64,000 nucleotides of DNA from Pollutimonas sp963712655 (GTDB lineage Bacteria > Pseudomonadota > Gammaproteobacteria > Burkholderiales > Burkholderiaceae_B). The stretch is from assembly GCA_963712655.1 (NCBI GenBank), contig CAVQIT010000008.1, forward strand, positions 1,302,001 through 1,366,000. The letters run 5' to 3'. The notes beneath the pieces are model-generated. The model was not told the origin of the DNA, made no database searches, and worked only from the letters and a program-made list of their open reading frames with translations. Shown in pieces: positions 50,488-58,868 of this stretch (within the stretch, counting starts at the first letter, position 1; each line of letters begins with the position of its first letter). A program made the translations under genes and the position numbers.

Positions 50488-52187
50488 TTGTCTCTCCTGA
50501 TGCGGTTGGCGGCGCGAGATTCCGGCAGGTGCCAGAAATCAAAGAAATTGAACCAGTCCAGAGGTGAGATTATGGCATGGTGGGCCAGACGCTGAGCATA
50601 CCGGTCCACGGCGGCCTGCAGCGATTGCAGGCGCTCGGTGCGGGGAAAGAGAGCTGGTGGAGTGAAGGGTTCGCAATGGATCTGCAGTCGCTTGCCCTGG
50701 CGTAGCGCGAACAGCAGCGTTACGGGGCAGCGCAAGGTCGCTGCCAGTATGAAGGGGCCTGCGGAAAACGGTGCCGGTTCGCCGAGGAACTCGCTCCAGA
50801 TGATCCGCTTTGCGTCCACCCGAGCCGTGCCCACCGCAAGCCGATCGCCCATGATGGCCACCCATTCGCCCGCGTCCAGTTTCTGCTGCAGGACAATGGC
50901 TGTTTCCGGGCCGATTTGCTTGACGGAAATCAGGTTGATCAGGGCCTTGGGCGAGAATTCATTCAGGATCCGGTTGAAGCGCTGGGCATTGTCGGTAAAG
51001 ACCAGGGCATTGATCGTCTGGCCGGCGGCCAGTTGCGCCAGCGCCCGGCAGGCCTCCATGTCGCCCAGATGCGCGCCCAGAATCAGCCGGCCCTTGGGCT
51101 CCTGTGTGTCCAGTACCTGCCTGGCGCCGGGTGCGAATACGACATCGCGCTCCATCAGCAGCTCGCCTCGCCAACTGGCGATCTTGTCCAGCATGGAATG
51201 GGCAAAACGCAAAAAATGGCGGTAGCTGTTCAGGCCTTCCGGCAATATGATTCCCTGTACGCTTGCTTCGGCCCGTACCCGCGCCAGCCACTGGCGCGAG
51301 GCGCGGCGAGCCGGACCGGCCATCAGCCAGTACACGCCGACCACGGGCCAGAGCAAGAGTTCAAAGGTGCGCCGCCCAAAGGCCCGGTAGATGAGCATCA
51401 TGATGCGCATGCCCATCACGCCCTTCAATTCCGGCCGCTCGGCCCAGTGCGCCGAGGGGCGCCGAAATAGCAATCGGGGCAGGCGATAAAGCATGCCGAA
51501 GACCAGGCGCGTGTGCATCCAGCTGATACGCAGATTGTCCTTGAACGCATGGAAATGCGAAACGCCGCCTTGCGGGTACACCACCCGGGTCGGAATGAAG
51601 CGGCTTTCGGTGCCCGCCCAGTAAAGCCGGACCATGATCTCCGGATCGAAGTCCATGCGCCTGCCGATCTTCGTAGCGCGCGCGACGCGCAGCGTGGCCG
51701 CCAGCGGATAGACGCGAAATCCGCACATTGCGTCCTGGATCCGCAGGGATAGGGTCTCGATCCAGACCCAGGCATGGGTGATGTAGCGTCCGTAGAGGCG
51801 TGAGCGGGGGATGCTGGCGTCGTAGACTGGCTTGCCCGACAGGAGGGCATCCGGGTGGCGGCGCGCTTCAGCCAGGAAAAGGGGGATATCTTCGATCTGG
51901 TGCTGGCCATCGGCGTCGATCTGCAGCGCATGGGTATAGCCGGCCGCCCACGCCGCCTCCAGGCCGTGCAGGACAGCGCCTCCCTTGCCTTGGTTTTGTT
52001 CCAGGCGGAGCAGGCGCAGTTCGGGGTGTTGCGCGTTCAGCGCCTCCAGTTCGTGCCTGGTCTGCGCGTTGCTGCCGTCATCCACAATGAAGCAGGGTAG
52101 CTCATGAATTGCCAGGCGCCGCAGCACTCCCGCAATGGCCGCGCCATGGTTGTAGCATGGGATAACGACGCAGAATTCGACGTTCAT
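50484..52187 (-). CDS. Glycosyltransferase family 2 fused to LpxL-like acyltransferase
   Basis: A 567-residue bifunctional protein. Residues about 1-235 are a GT-A glycosyltransferase (VVIPCYNHGAAIAGVL, IVDDGSN, QIDADGQHQIEDI with the DxD-like metal site); residues about 280-567 are a membrane-bound lysophospholipid acyltransferase of the LpxL/HtrB kind with the HX4E motif in LILGAHLGDMEACRALA. It probably assembles the lipid or glycolipid to which the polyene is attached. ATG 52187 (MNVEFCVVIP) lies 4 bases after the dehydratase gene; a longer frame upstream is not needed. By order this is the apeJ position. Confidence 0.9.
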   Translation of the reverse strand: MNVEFCVVIPCYNHGAAIAGVLRRLAIHELPCFIVDDGSNAQTRHELEALNAQHPELRLLRLEQNQGKGGAVLHGLEAAWAAGYTHALQIDADGQHQIEDIPLFLAEARRHPDALLSGKPVYDASIPRSRLYGRYITHAWVWIETLSLRIQDAMCGFRVYPLAATLRVARATKIGRRMDFDPEIMVRLYWAGTESRFIPTRVVYPQGGVSHFHAFKDNLRISWMHTRLVFGMLYRLPRLLFRRPSAHWAERPELKGVMGMRIMMLIYRAFGRRTFELLLWPVVGVYWLMAGPARRASRQWLARVRAEASVQGIILPEGLNSYRHFLRFAHSMLDKIASWRGELLMERDVVFAPGARQVLDTQEPKGRLILGAHLGDMEACRALAQLAAGQTINALVFTDNAQRFNRILNEFSPKALINLISVKQIGPETAIVLQQKLDAGEWVAIMGDRLAVGTARVDAKRIIWSEFLGEPAPFSAGPFILAATLRCPVTLLFALRQGKRLQIHCEPFTPPALFPRTERLQSLQAAVDRYAQRLAHHAIISPLDWFNFFDFWHLPESRAANRIRRDK

Positions 52188-52191
52188 GGGC

Positions 52192-52545
52192 TCAGGCACC
52201 CAAGTTGATGCGGCCGTTGCTGACGAGTTGCAACTGGACTCCATGCTCAACTTCGTAGGTGAAATCGAGGCGCGCGCGATCCGCCTGCCAGTGCAGTTTC
52301 AGCAGCAGTGTTTCCGATGGACGTATGGGGGATTGGAATTTGACGCTATCGATCCCCTTGAATTTTTCTTCCATGGCGAACAGTTCATACCCGTAGCGCA
52401 AGACCCAATCGATCTGGGCCAGGCCGGGCAGGATGGCATGTTCGGAAAAATGCCCCTGGAACCAGAACAATTCCGGCGGCAGCCAGAGCTTCACATGGGC
52501 CGTGCCAGGCGAGACCAATTGGCGGGAGAGTTCAGCGGGCTTCAT
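52192..52545 (-). CDS. apeI: Small hotdog dehydratase, ApeI/FabZ-like
   Basis: A 117-residue single hotdog domain. The FabZ-like stretch WFQGHFSEHAILPGLAQIDW (about 27-46) has the catalytic His and the xxxLPGxxQ pattern of FabA/FabZ dehydratases. ATG 52545 (MKPAELSRQLVS) overlaps the end of the ligase gene by 14 bases. It is proposed to pair with ApeP. Confidence 0.88.
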   Translation of the reverse strand: MKPAELSRQLVSPGTAHVKLWLPPELFWFQGHFSEHAILPGLAQIDWVLRYGYELFAMEEKFKGIDSVKFQSPIRPSETLLLKLHWQADRARLDFTYEVEHGVQLQLVSNGRINLGA

Positions 52546-53893
52546 GAAACAGCCCCTGCAGTTGGGATTGAATACGTTTGCCCATGCTGTTGCTTGGGAT
52601 GGACGAGACGATGCGCCAATGGCGCGGGATGGCCACGGGTTCAAGCCAGCGGCGCAATTGCCGGCGCCACTGGGCTTGCAAAGACAACCAGTCGGTTCTC
52701 TGTTCCGGCTGGCGGGCCGATGGATTCAGGACCAGCACTATCCCCAGTTCCTGGCGGGTACCGTGCGTGAGATAAACAGCGCAGGCATCCTGCACCCCCT
52801 CGAGAGTGCGGACACGGCGTTCGACTTCATCGAGCGAAATCCGTTTCTCTTCGATCTTCACGATGCGATCAGTGCGTCCCTGGAGCCGGAACCGGCCGTC
52901 TGATTCCGGTACCAGCACGTCGTCCAGCCTATGCCCCCGTGTGTCGTCGATCAGGGGTGAATGCACGCGCCAGCCGTCCGCGGCGGATTCGATGCGGACC
53001 TGCGGGAAGGCCTGCCAGGGAGGATCCTGGCGCTGATGCGTGCGCCACGCTAGCACGCCGGTTTCCGTGCTGCCATAGATTTCATGCACAGGCACCCCTA
53101 GCCAGTTGCCGGCGTGCCGCGCATCGGCGGCCGGCAGCAGTCCACCCGCGGAGAGTGTCCACTTGAGTTGGGGAGAGGCCAAATGGGGATCGAGGCGTTT
53201 CAGAAAAGCTGGGCTGCTGACAAACGCCAGCGGTCGTGCCGTGCGTGTGGCAAGCAGCTGTTCGGGATACTGGATTATTCCGGCGTCCAGGGTCAGCCCA
53301 AGCGCCATGGGCAGCATGATGCGGAAGGTCAGGCCATAGAGATGCTGATGGCTGACGGACGCCACCACATGGCAGCCAGCCAATTGATGGCCAAACAGCG
53401 TGGCCAGCCAGTCGGCTTCGCGGTCCATGACGGTGACGGTCTTGGTGACTTTGCGGGGCAGGCCGGTCGAGCCGGAGGTAAACAGCTCGATCGTGCTGTC
53501 CGGATTCAGGCCGGGCAGCGGTTCGTCGTTTGTTGCGTCTGGGGATTCATGCCCCGGCAAGCCGGGGAATGCGGCGGTCAGCGATGTGTCGTCACTGAGC
53601 AGGGCGTCAAACAGCGCCTGGCGCTCTTTCAGGACGGCGCCTTGCCAGGTGCCCGGAATTACGGGAATTTTGCCGGCATGCAGCGTCGCCAGCAACGCCA
53701 CCAGAAAGTATTCAGTGCTGTCAAAGCATAGGGCCCAGCGCCGTGCGGGGCTTGCGGCGATCCGTGCCGCCAGCCGCAGGACCCGCCGGCGCAGCTCGCC
53801 CAGCGTGATCTGTTGCCCGCCATGCCGCATGATGGGCGTCTCGTCCGGTCGCCCGTGGTCCAGCCACTGAGCCATAGGCAAGGCCTGCGTCAT
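52532..53893 (-). CDS. apeH: AMP-dependent ligase that loads the aryl starter, ApeH-type
   Basis: A 453-residue adenylate-forming enzyme. The phosphate-binding A3 motif is STIELFTSGSTGLPRKV (about 131-147), later motifs are VHEIYGSTETGVLAWR and DGRFRLQGRTDRIVKIEEKR, the A8 hinge. The C-terminal lysine subdomain is present near PSNSMGKRIQSQL. In the known system it activates 4-hydroxybenzoate or a similar aryl acid and loads it on ACP. ATG 53893 overlaps the membrane protein gene by 4 bases. No starter-making enzyme (aromatic ammonia-lyase or chorismate lyase) is in the window. Confidence 0.9.
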   Translation of the reverse strand: MTQALPMAQWLDHGRPDETPIMRHGGQQITLGELRRRVLRLAARIAASPARRWALCFDSTEYFLVALLATLHAGKIPVIPGTWQGAVLKERQALFDALLSDDTSLTAAFPGLPGHESPDATNDEPLPGLNPDSTIELFTSGSTGLPRKVTKTVTVMDREADWLATLFGHQLAGCHVVASVSHQHLYGLTFRIMLPMALGLTLDAGIIQYPEQLLATRTARPLAFVSSPAFLKRLDPHLASPQLKWTLSAGGLLPAADARHAGNWLGVPVHEIYGSTETGVLAWRTHQRQDPPWQAFPQVRIESAADGWRVHSPLIDDTRGHRLDDVLVPESDGRFRLQGRTDRIVKIEEKRISLDEVERRVRTLEGVQDACAVYLTHGTRQELGIVLVLNPSARQPEQRTDWLSLQAQWRRQLRRWLEPVAIPRHWRIVSSIPSNSMGKRIQSQLQGLFHEAR

Positions 53894-54456
53894 TTTTTCG
53901 CCTGTTCCATGAAGCGTTGGCGCACCCGCCATTCACCCGCCATCAGCAAACCCATCAGCCCATACGCGATTGCGCCGTTCCAGAGCGCCCAGTAAGCAAG
54001 GTCGTCCGCCAGACAGGTTGCCAGGGCAATGGCGCCGTTCAGGACAAAAAAAACAGACCAGACCTGGGTCACGCGCCGTGTATAGGCAATGGCCGCCACA
54101 GGCAGATCCGGTGTGCGGCAGCGGGCGATTTGCTCGACGATAGGCATGCCGGAAAACAGGGAGCCCGCAAACAGCATCAGCATCAGTGCGTTGACGGCCA
54201 CCGGGTAGTAGAGCAAAAGATCATGGGTACGCAGCAGCACGCTGGCCAGCGCCAGCCCTGCCGCTGTCACAGTGGCCAGGCACGTTACGCGACGCAATGG
54301 CGTGAAGCCCGCGGGACGGACAAAGACCAGACGCAGCAGCATCAGCGCCACACCGGGCAAGATCCAATGAAGCTGGTCATACGTTATTGCGAACCAGATC
54401 AGCAAGGGCCACGCCAGAAGCAGGGCGCCAGTCGCTTGGGCCATGCGCAGCGGCAT
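53890..54456 (-). CDS. Multi-pass membrane protein of the aryl polyene cluster
   Basis: A 188-residue hydrophobic protein with about five or six membrane helices and no catalytic motif that I can name. It looks like the COG4648-type membrane protein that is a steady companion of aryl polyene genes, at the apeG position. Its start shares one base with the stop of the upstream ACP gene. Possible roles are membrane assembly of the lipid-linked product or support of the acyltransferase; nothing in the sequence decides this. Confidence 0.82.
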   Translation of the reverse strand: MPLRMAQATGALLLAWPLLIWFAITYDQLHWILPGVALMLLRLVFVRPAGFTPLRRVTCLATVTAAGLALASVLLRTHDLLLYYPVAVNALMLMLFAGSLFSGMPIVEQIARCRTPDLPVAAIAYTRRVTQVWSVFFVLNGAIALATCLADDLAYWALWNGAIAYGLMGLLMAGEWRVRQRFMEQAKK

Positions 54457-54749
54457 TACCGGGCCTGGCCTTGGGCCGATGATTGTTTGTCCTGCAACAA
54501 CTGTTCAACCACCTGGACCACATCTTGTACCGTGCGCACGGACTTGAAGACTTCCGGTTTGACCTTCTGGCCGGTCTGTTTTTGCAGATGGACCACCATG
54601 TCCACGGCGTCGATGCTGTCGAGCTCCAGATCTTCATAAAGACGCGCGTCCGGTGTGATCTGTTCTGGAGAAAGATCAAACAGCTGAACGAGCAGCGCGG
54701 CGATTTCCTGGTAAAGCACAGCTTGATCGGTGTGAGTGATTTGGCTCAT
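54456..54749 (-). CDS. apeF: Acyl carrier protein, ApeF-type
   Basis: A 97-residue acidic ACP with phosphopantetheine serine in LELDSIDAVDMV (Ser about 45). It would carry the growing polyene. Begins inside the apeE stop (4-base overlap). Confidence 0.92.
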   Translation of the reverse strand: MSQITHTDQAVLYQEIAALLVQLFDLSPEQITPDARLYEDLELDSIDAVDMVVHLQKQTGQKVKPEVFKSVRTVQDVVQVVEQLLQDKQSSAQGQAR

Positions 54750-55003
54750 TTTGCTTGCCCTTTGATGAATTCGGCCAGTGTTGCAACAGAATAAAAGTGT
54801 CGGCGGGATTCTTCCGCATCAGCAGTCAGCACCACGTTGAACTGATTCTTGATGGCCAGGCCGAGCTCTAGCGCATCGATCGAATCGAGTCCCAGGCCAT
54901 CGCCAAACAAGGGCGCCTGAGTGTCGATGTCTTCTGTGTTCATGCCCTCCAGGTTGAGGGTCTTGATGATCAACAGCTTGATCTGTTGGTAAAGGTTCTG
55001 CAT
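54746..55003 (-). CDS. apeE: Acyl carrier protein, ApeE-type
   Basis: An 85-residue acidic ACP with phosphopantetheine serine in LGLDSIDALELG (Ser about 41). One of two adjacent ACPs in the cluster; in the known system ApeE and ApeF play distinct starter and extension roles. ATG 55003 follows the acyltransferase gene by 14 bases. Confidence 0.92.
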   Translation of the reverse strand: MQNLYQQIKLLIIKTLNLEGMNTEDIDTQAPLFGDGLGLDSIDALELGLAIKNQFNVVLTADAEESRRHFYSVATLAEFIKGQAK

Positions 55004-55017
55004 GTCATTCCTGGATT

Positions 55018-55791
55018 TTATGGATTTTTTGGCGCCAGCAATTCGCTCAGTGCATGATTGAGCCTGCGGGCCGCCACGGATGGTACCGGGTGATCCTCGG
55101 ATAAAAACAGGTCCGGTCCGAGGCGATCATGAACATCGACGGTGAACACAGGCTTGCGCGGGGGCACCTCATGCCATCGGTTGTGTTTGCCCAGTATATC
55201 TTCACTGCAATGGATGGTGACGATGCGCAGGTCGCAGCGGCAGCGGATGGCCACGTTGGCCGCCCCGCGGTGCAGAACCATCGGGCTGCCGGGACGCGTG
55301 CGGGTGCCTTCCGGGAAAATCAATATTTGCCCGCCGGCAGCCAGTCGTTCGCTGCAATCGTGCAGGAATATTTCGGCCCGGTCGTTGACCAGGTATCCCG
55401 CGGCCCGGATGACACCGCCGAAAAACGGGTTCCTGGGTGCTTCGGCTTTTACCAGGCAATCAAGATCGGGAATGATCGAAGCCAGCAGCACATAGTCGAT
55501 CAGGGTCGGGTGGTTGGATACTACCAGGCAACCCCGGTCTGTCAGCAGTTTTTCGCGTCCGTGCACCCTGTAGTCCAGTACGCCCAGCCGCTGGGAAGCC
55601 CACAGAAAGAAACGGAAAGTCCTGGAAATCAGCCCTCGGGCAATGGCGCGCCGCCGGCTGGCGTTGCGATGCAGGAGCAGCATATTGAACAGCACCACGG
55701 AAAGCAGCAGTCCACCCAGGCCAAAGACCACAAAACATAGGCCGGTCATGGCAAGACGCCATAACCAGTTCAGGCGTTGAGTGGCGCTCAT
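55018..55791 (-). CDS. Lysophospholipid acyltransferase (PlsC-like) of the aryl polyene cluster
   Basis: A 257-residue membrane-bound acyltransferase. After an N-terminal hydrophobic pair (about 15-45) it has the HX4D motif in VVSNHPTLIDYVLL and the FPEGTRTRPGSP motif of 1-acylglycerol-3-phosphate acyltransferases. It may transfer an acyl or polyene chain in building the lipid anchor. ATG 55791 overlaps the chain length factor gene by 4 bases. By order this is the apeD position. Confidence 0.9.
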   Translation of the reverse strand: MSATQRLNWLWRLAMTGLCFVVFGLGGLLLSVVLFNMLLLHRNASRRRAIARGLISRTFRFFLWASQRLGVLDYRVHGREKLLTDRGCLVVSNHPTLIDYVLLASIIPDLDCLVKAEAPRNPFFGGVIRAAGYLVNDRAEIFLHDCSERLAAGGQILIFPEGTRTRPGSPMVLHRGAANVAIRCRCDLRIVTIHCSEDILGKHNRWHEVPPRKPVFTVDVHDRLGPDLFLSEDHPVPSVAARRLNHALSELLAPKNP

Positions 55792-56525
55792 GGGGCGGAA
55801 CGCTTCCAGTGCCAATGAAACCGTTCGCCTTGTACGGTGAACGGATCGGCGTTGCCCAGCCATCCGCGGATGAACTGCAGGCTTTGGGGGATTTGGGAGA
55901 TGTCCTGCCTGGCGGTGTTGAGCGTAGCGGTGCATTGCAAGTCGCGCCCTGTTTCGAGCAGCAGGCCTACGGCAAAGGGGCCCAGCGGTGCCGATACACC
56001 GACGCGGTCGCGGTAGAAGTCTGGAATGGGTCCGTCAAAATCAAGCAGCAATACCCTGGCATGGCCCGACTGAAGAAAGCCGTGCGCCTCCCACAGGGCC
56101 TGTTGGAAGGTGTCCACCCCGGCGGAAATAGAGGATGTCACCACAGGCTGTTTGGACACTATGGTGCATGTGCCCGCGGCGGCATTGTGCACCGACATGG
56201 CAAAGTCCGTGGGAGAAACCGGCTGGCTTGTGGCCAGCGCATGCAGAATCCGGCGGTTGTTTTCCAGTTCGCCGTGCCGGCTGCTGAACACCAGCGCATC
56301 GATCGGGTGGCGGCGCATCTGGCCCAGGGCGCAATCGACGGCCAGGCGATCGCCCTGGCTTAATCGGCGCGCCGTCATCATGGGTAATTGCGCCAGCGGG
56401 GCATCGATCTCGGTGACATGATCCTGCCATTGCGCCGGCTCGCACCCGGACCAGTAGTCCGGGTTGTAGCCGGTGGCGATGCGCGCCCCCCAGTCAGCAA
56501 GATGAAATGAAAAGCATGGCGTCAT
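55788..56525 (-). CDS. apeC: Ketosynthase-like chain length factor, ApeC-type
   Basis: A 245-residue protein with the N-terminal half of a ketosynthase fold; the region that would hold the nucleophile reads FAMSVHNAAAGTCTIVSKQP with no typical active-site Cys environment. This shortened, catalytically silent form is the beta-ketoacyl synthase chain length factor family of aryl polyene clusters, the partner of ApeO. Overlaps the acyltransferase gene by 4 bases. Confidence 0.88.
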   Translation of the reverse strand: MTPCFSFHLADWGARIATGYNPDYWSGCEPAQWQDHVTEIDAPLAQLPMMTARRLSQGDRLAVDCALGQMRRHPIDALVFSSRHGELENNRRILHALATSQPVSPTDFAMSVHNAAAGTCTIVSKQPVVTSSISAGVDTFQQALWEAHGFLQSGHARVLLLDFDGPIPDFYRDRVGVSAPLGPFAVGLLLETGRDLQCTATLNTARQDISQIPQSLQFIRGWLGNADPFTVQGERFHWHWKRSAP

Positions 56526-56534
56526 GGGTCGAGC

Positions 56535-57623
56535 TTAAGGCAGTGCCGGCTTTTTACAGATCAGCAGCGTATGGCCGACGCCGAGTTTGTCCACTTGCTG
56601 CTCGACCTCCAGGCCGGCTTGCCGCAGCAGCCGCATGAACGGCTCGGCGCCGTAGAAGCGGCTGGTGCCGTTGGCCAGGCAAGTAAAGTACAGGGAAGAG
56701 GCGTTCAGACTGAATGCGCCGGCCTCGTAGGGCTGCCTGTCCCAGAACAGCTCCATGATGCACAGACGCGCCTCGGGTTTCATGGCCGCGGCGGTTTTCT
56801 TCAGGATGGCGACAATCTGGTCTTCAGAGAAACAGTCCAGGAACTGGCTCATCCACCAGACATCCGCCTGGTCGGGCAACTGCGCATCGGTCAGCAGGTC
56901 GATAGAGTGAAAATGCACCCGTGACAATAGGCCCTGGGTCTGGATATTTGTTTGAGCCAGGGCGATCTGCTCGGGCAGATCCAGAATGGTCACATCGACC
57001 GTATCGTTGTGGCCGCAGCAAAGCACGGCCCATTTGCCGGTGTTGCCGCCGACGTCGTAAATATGGCCGGGCCGCAGGGCGAATACGTGAGGCAGGGCGG
57101 CCTTGAAGGCGCCGTCCGAGTAGAAGTGATCGAACTCGAACCAGCTATCCTTGGCGTTTTGCGGAAGCTTGCTCAGGCCAGGGTAGATGGTCTTGCCGCC
57201 GCCGAATGCTTTCAGTCCGACCGGCCGGCCTTCGCGCAGCGAGCTGGACAATTCGGCCAAGCCTTGGTAGCAGACGTCCCGGGTGAAGTTCATGTTGACC
57301 TTGGTCATCTGGTCGTGTTCCAGAAAGTGCCCGATCTTGCCCAGGTGGTAATGATCGTCCTTCAGGAACACAATCTGGGCGCTCAGGGCGATATCGAGCA
57401 GGATACCGGCGGCATAGTCGCCCAGATTGCAGCTTTCCTTGATTTCCGCGTGCGTCGCCCCCTGTTTGCCCTTTTCAGAGAGAAAGGCCAGGACACCGAA
57501 TTCACACAGACTGCTCGCCGCATGAAAGACCATGGGCGCAAAAGCGATTCGTTGTGCGGCGGTAATGGCCTCGAGCGCGGTCAACTGATCCGTATCGTAG
57601 CCGTAAGCAGGCGTTTTTTTCAT
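56535..57623 (-). CDS. SAM-dependent methyltransferase of the aryl polyene cluster
   Basis: A 362-residue class I methyltransferase of the O-methyltransferase layout: an N-terminal helical dimerisation/winged-helix domain (about 10-150) then a Rossmann domain with motif I YDVGGNTGKWAVL (about 191-203) and post-motif DVTILDLPEQI. It probably methylates the aryl head group, since many aryl polyenes carry methyl or methoxy groups on the ring. ATG 57623 starts 38 bases after the lipoprotein gene. Confidence 0.9.
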   Translation of the reverse strand: MKKTPAYGYDTDQLTALEAITAAQRIAFAPMVFHAASSLCEFGVLAFLSEKGKQGATHAEIKESCNLGDYAAGILLDIALSAQIVFLKDDHYHLGKIGHFLEHDQMTKVNMNFTRDVCYQGLAELSSSLREGRPVGLKAFGGGKTIYPGLSKLPQNAKDSWFEFDHFYSDGAFKAALPHVFALRPGHIYDVGGNTGKWAVLCCGHNDTVDVTILDLPEQIALAQTNIQTQGLLSRVHFHSIDLLTDAQLPDQADVWWMSQFLDCFSEDQIVAILKKTAAAMKPEARLCIMELFWDRQPYEAGAFSLNASSLYFTCLANGTSRFYGAEPFMRLLRQAGLEVEQQVDKLGVGHTLLICKKPALP

Positions 57624-57661
57624 TATCAAGCCGGTTCAGAAGACAGAAGCAAGGAGAGTGG

Positions 57662-58045
57662 TCAGCGGGTTTTTGCCATGCCCAACTTGCGCTGGATATC
57701 CGCGTCGAGATTCTGGACCCATAGCCCATATTTGCGGTGGATCTTGCCGTCGGCTGCCTTCATGTCGGTGCTGTCGACGTAGTCGATTTTGTATTCTTGC
57801 GTGGTGTAGCTGATGCGGACCTTGACGACATGCGTACGAACCATGAGCGTACCGTCGATGATGCCGGGCGACACGGGTTTCATGATCCATTGGCGTTCCA
57901 GGCCAGCCTGCATAATGGCGTTTTTCACCGTGTCCGGGCTTTTGGCGTGGATGGCGGTGGAGCGGGTTTGCTGCAGTGGAACTGTGCAGCCTGCCAGACC
58001 GACAGCGAATACCAGGGCCATCAAAAGCTTGAGCATACCTTTCAT
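57662..58045 (-). CDS. Small lipoprotein at the head of the aryl polyene operon
   Basis: A 127-residue lipoprotein: signal MLKLLMALVFAVGLAGC with lipidated Cys near 20, then a small alpha/beta domain with GLERQWIMKPVSPGIIDGTL and VRISYTTQEYKIDYVDST. Similar small lipoproteins occur at the start of aryl polyene clusters. AAGGACG before ATG 58045 is a good ribosome site. First gene of the operon; the promoter should lie in 58046-58278. Biochemical role unknown. Confidence 0.82.
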   Translation of the reverse strand: MKGMLKLLMALVFAVGLAGCTVPLQQTRSTAIHAKSPDTVKNAIMQAGLERQWIMKPVSPGIIDGTLMVRTHVVKVRISYTTQEYKIDYVDSTDMKAADGKIHRKYGLWVQNLDADIQRKLGMAKTR

Positions 58046-58278
58046 TGTGTGTCGTCCTTTCTGTGAAAATGGCTTATTGTGACTTGCGTTTGTGACCGCG
58101 CAAAGTGATGTTATGTTGTTTGCAAAAACGCATAACTATAACAAAGGGTAATTTGACAAGGCCTTATCAAGCCTATTCAGAACAGATTTGCCGGCTTGAA
58201 TACCGAGACGTCGAAAATGGACTGGGTCTGCCGCAAGGGGCTTGGCCGCCCGCCGTTGCAACCCATTTTTCGCAGCCT

Positions 58279-58734
58279 TCAAATATCGGTCCACCGTGGA
58301 ATCATGACGGCTTGCCCATGAAAGGCGCCGTCCTCGCCATATAGCTGCCAGAGCGTGGCGTCCTCAATCAGGAAGCGTTGGCCGGTTTTCGCAATGCGTA
58401 TGCCCCGATAGCCGCTTGCATAGCCGTCGCGTTTGACGCGGTCCAGGAACTGTTGCCGTTCTGCGCGGTCAGGCGCTTCAGCCGAGAGACGGGAGGGCAG
58501 ACGGGTCAATTCCTGCCAGGAATAGTCGAAACGCTTCTGCACGGCCTTGTTGCCATACATGAATATCGGATCCGCGGCGGCCGTATGGGCAAGCACCCCG
58601 AAGGGCGCATCTTCATACAGCCATTGGGCTCCGGCAAGGGGACTTAGCCCCTCGGGTACGAGCGAGCGCCCAAGCAGGCGGCCATAGCTTTGCGTGAGCA
58701 GCATGAAGAATGCGGGGTCTTCATGCATTTCCAT
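58279..58734 (-). CDS. MEKHLA (PAS-like) domain protein
   Basis: A 151-residue protein consisting of one MEKHLA domain, a PAS-related fold. The typical motif QSYGRLLGRSLVP appears near the N-terminus, then LYEDAPFGVLAHTAAADPIF and NKAVQKRFDYSWQELTRLPS. No output domain is fused, so it likely binds a small ligand or partner rather than DNA. It is transcribed on the same strand as the aryl polyene operon, ending 233 bases before the operon's first gene. A link to the operon is possible but not shown. Confidence 0.85.
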   Translation of the reverse strand: MEMHEDPAFFMLLTQSYGRLLGRSLVPEGLSPLAGAQWLYEDAPFGVLAHTAAADPIFMYGNKAVQKRFDYSWQELTRLPSRLSAEAPDRAERQQFLDRVKRDGYASGYRGIRIAKTGQRFLIEDATLWQLYGEDGAFHGQAVMIPRWTDI

Positions 58735-58758
58735 AGGGTGGCGCCTTTTTGGAGAGCG

Positions 58759-58779
58759 CGAGGGTCCACCGGACCCTCG
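58759..58779. other. Perfect 9-bp hairpin between amidase and MEKHLA genes
   Basis: CGAGGGTCC (58759-58767) pairs with GGACCCTCG (58771-58779) around ACC. A second stem, AGATAGTA (58818-58825) with TACTATCT (58854-58861), lies just next to it and encloses GTGG/CCAC. Both stand between the end of the amidase operon and the MEKHLA start. On the minus strand no clear T run follows, so they are terminator-like only. Confidence 0.5.
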
Positions 58780-58868
58780 TCAGTTTTCATGGTTTCCGAC
58801 AAACGGAGCTAAGGTTCAGATAGTAAACCAATGTGGTCGTTGAGCCACGATCGTACTATCTCTTTTGC

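Noticed and set aside
58105..58344. 79-codon plus-strand frame upstream of the MEKHLA gene
   Set aside because: Overlaps the MEKHLA gene end, has no ribosome site or recognisable motif, and lies in the likely promoter region of the aryl polyene operon.
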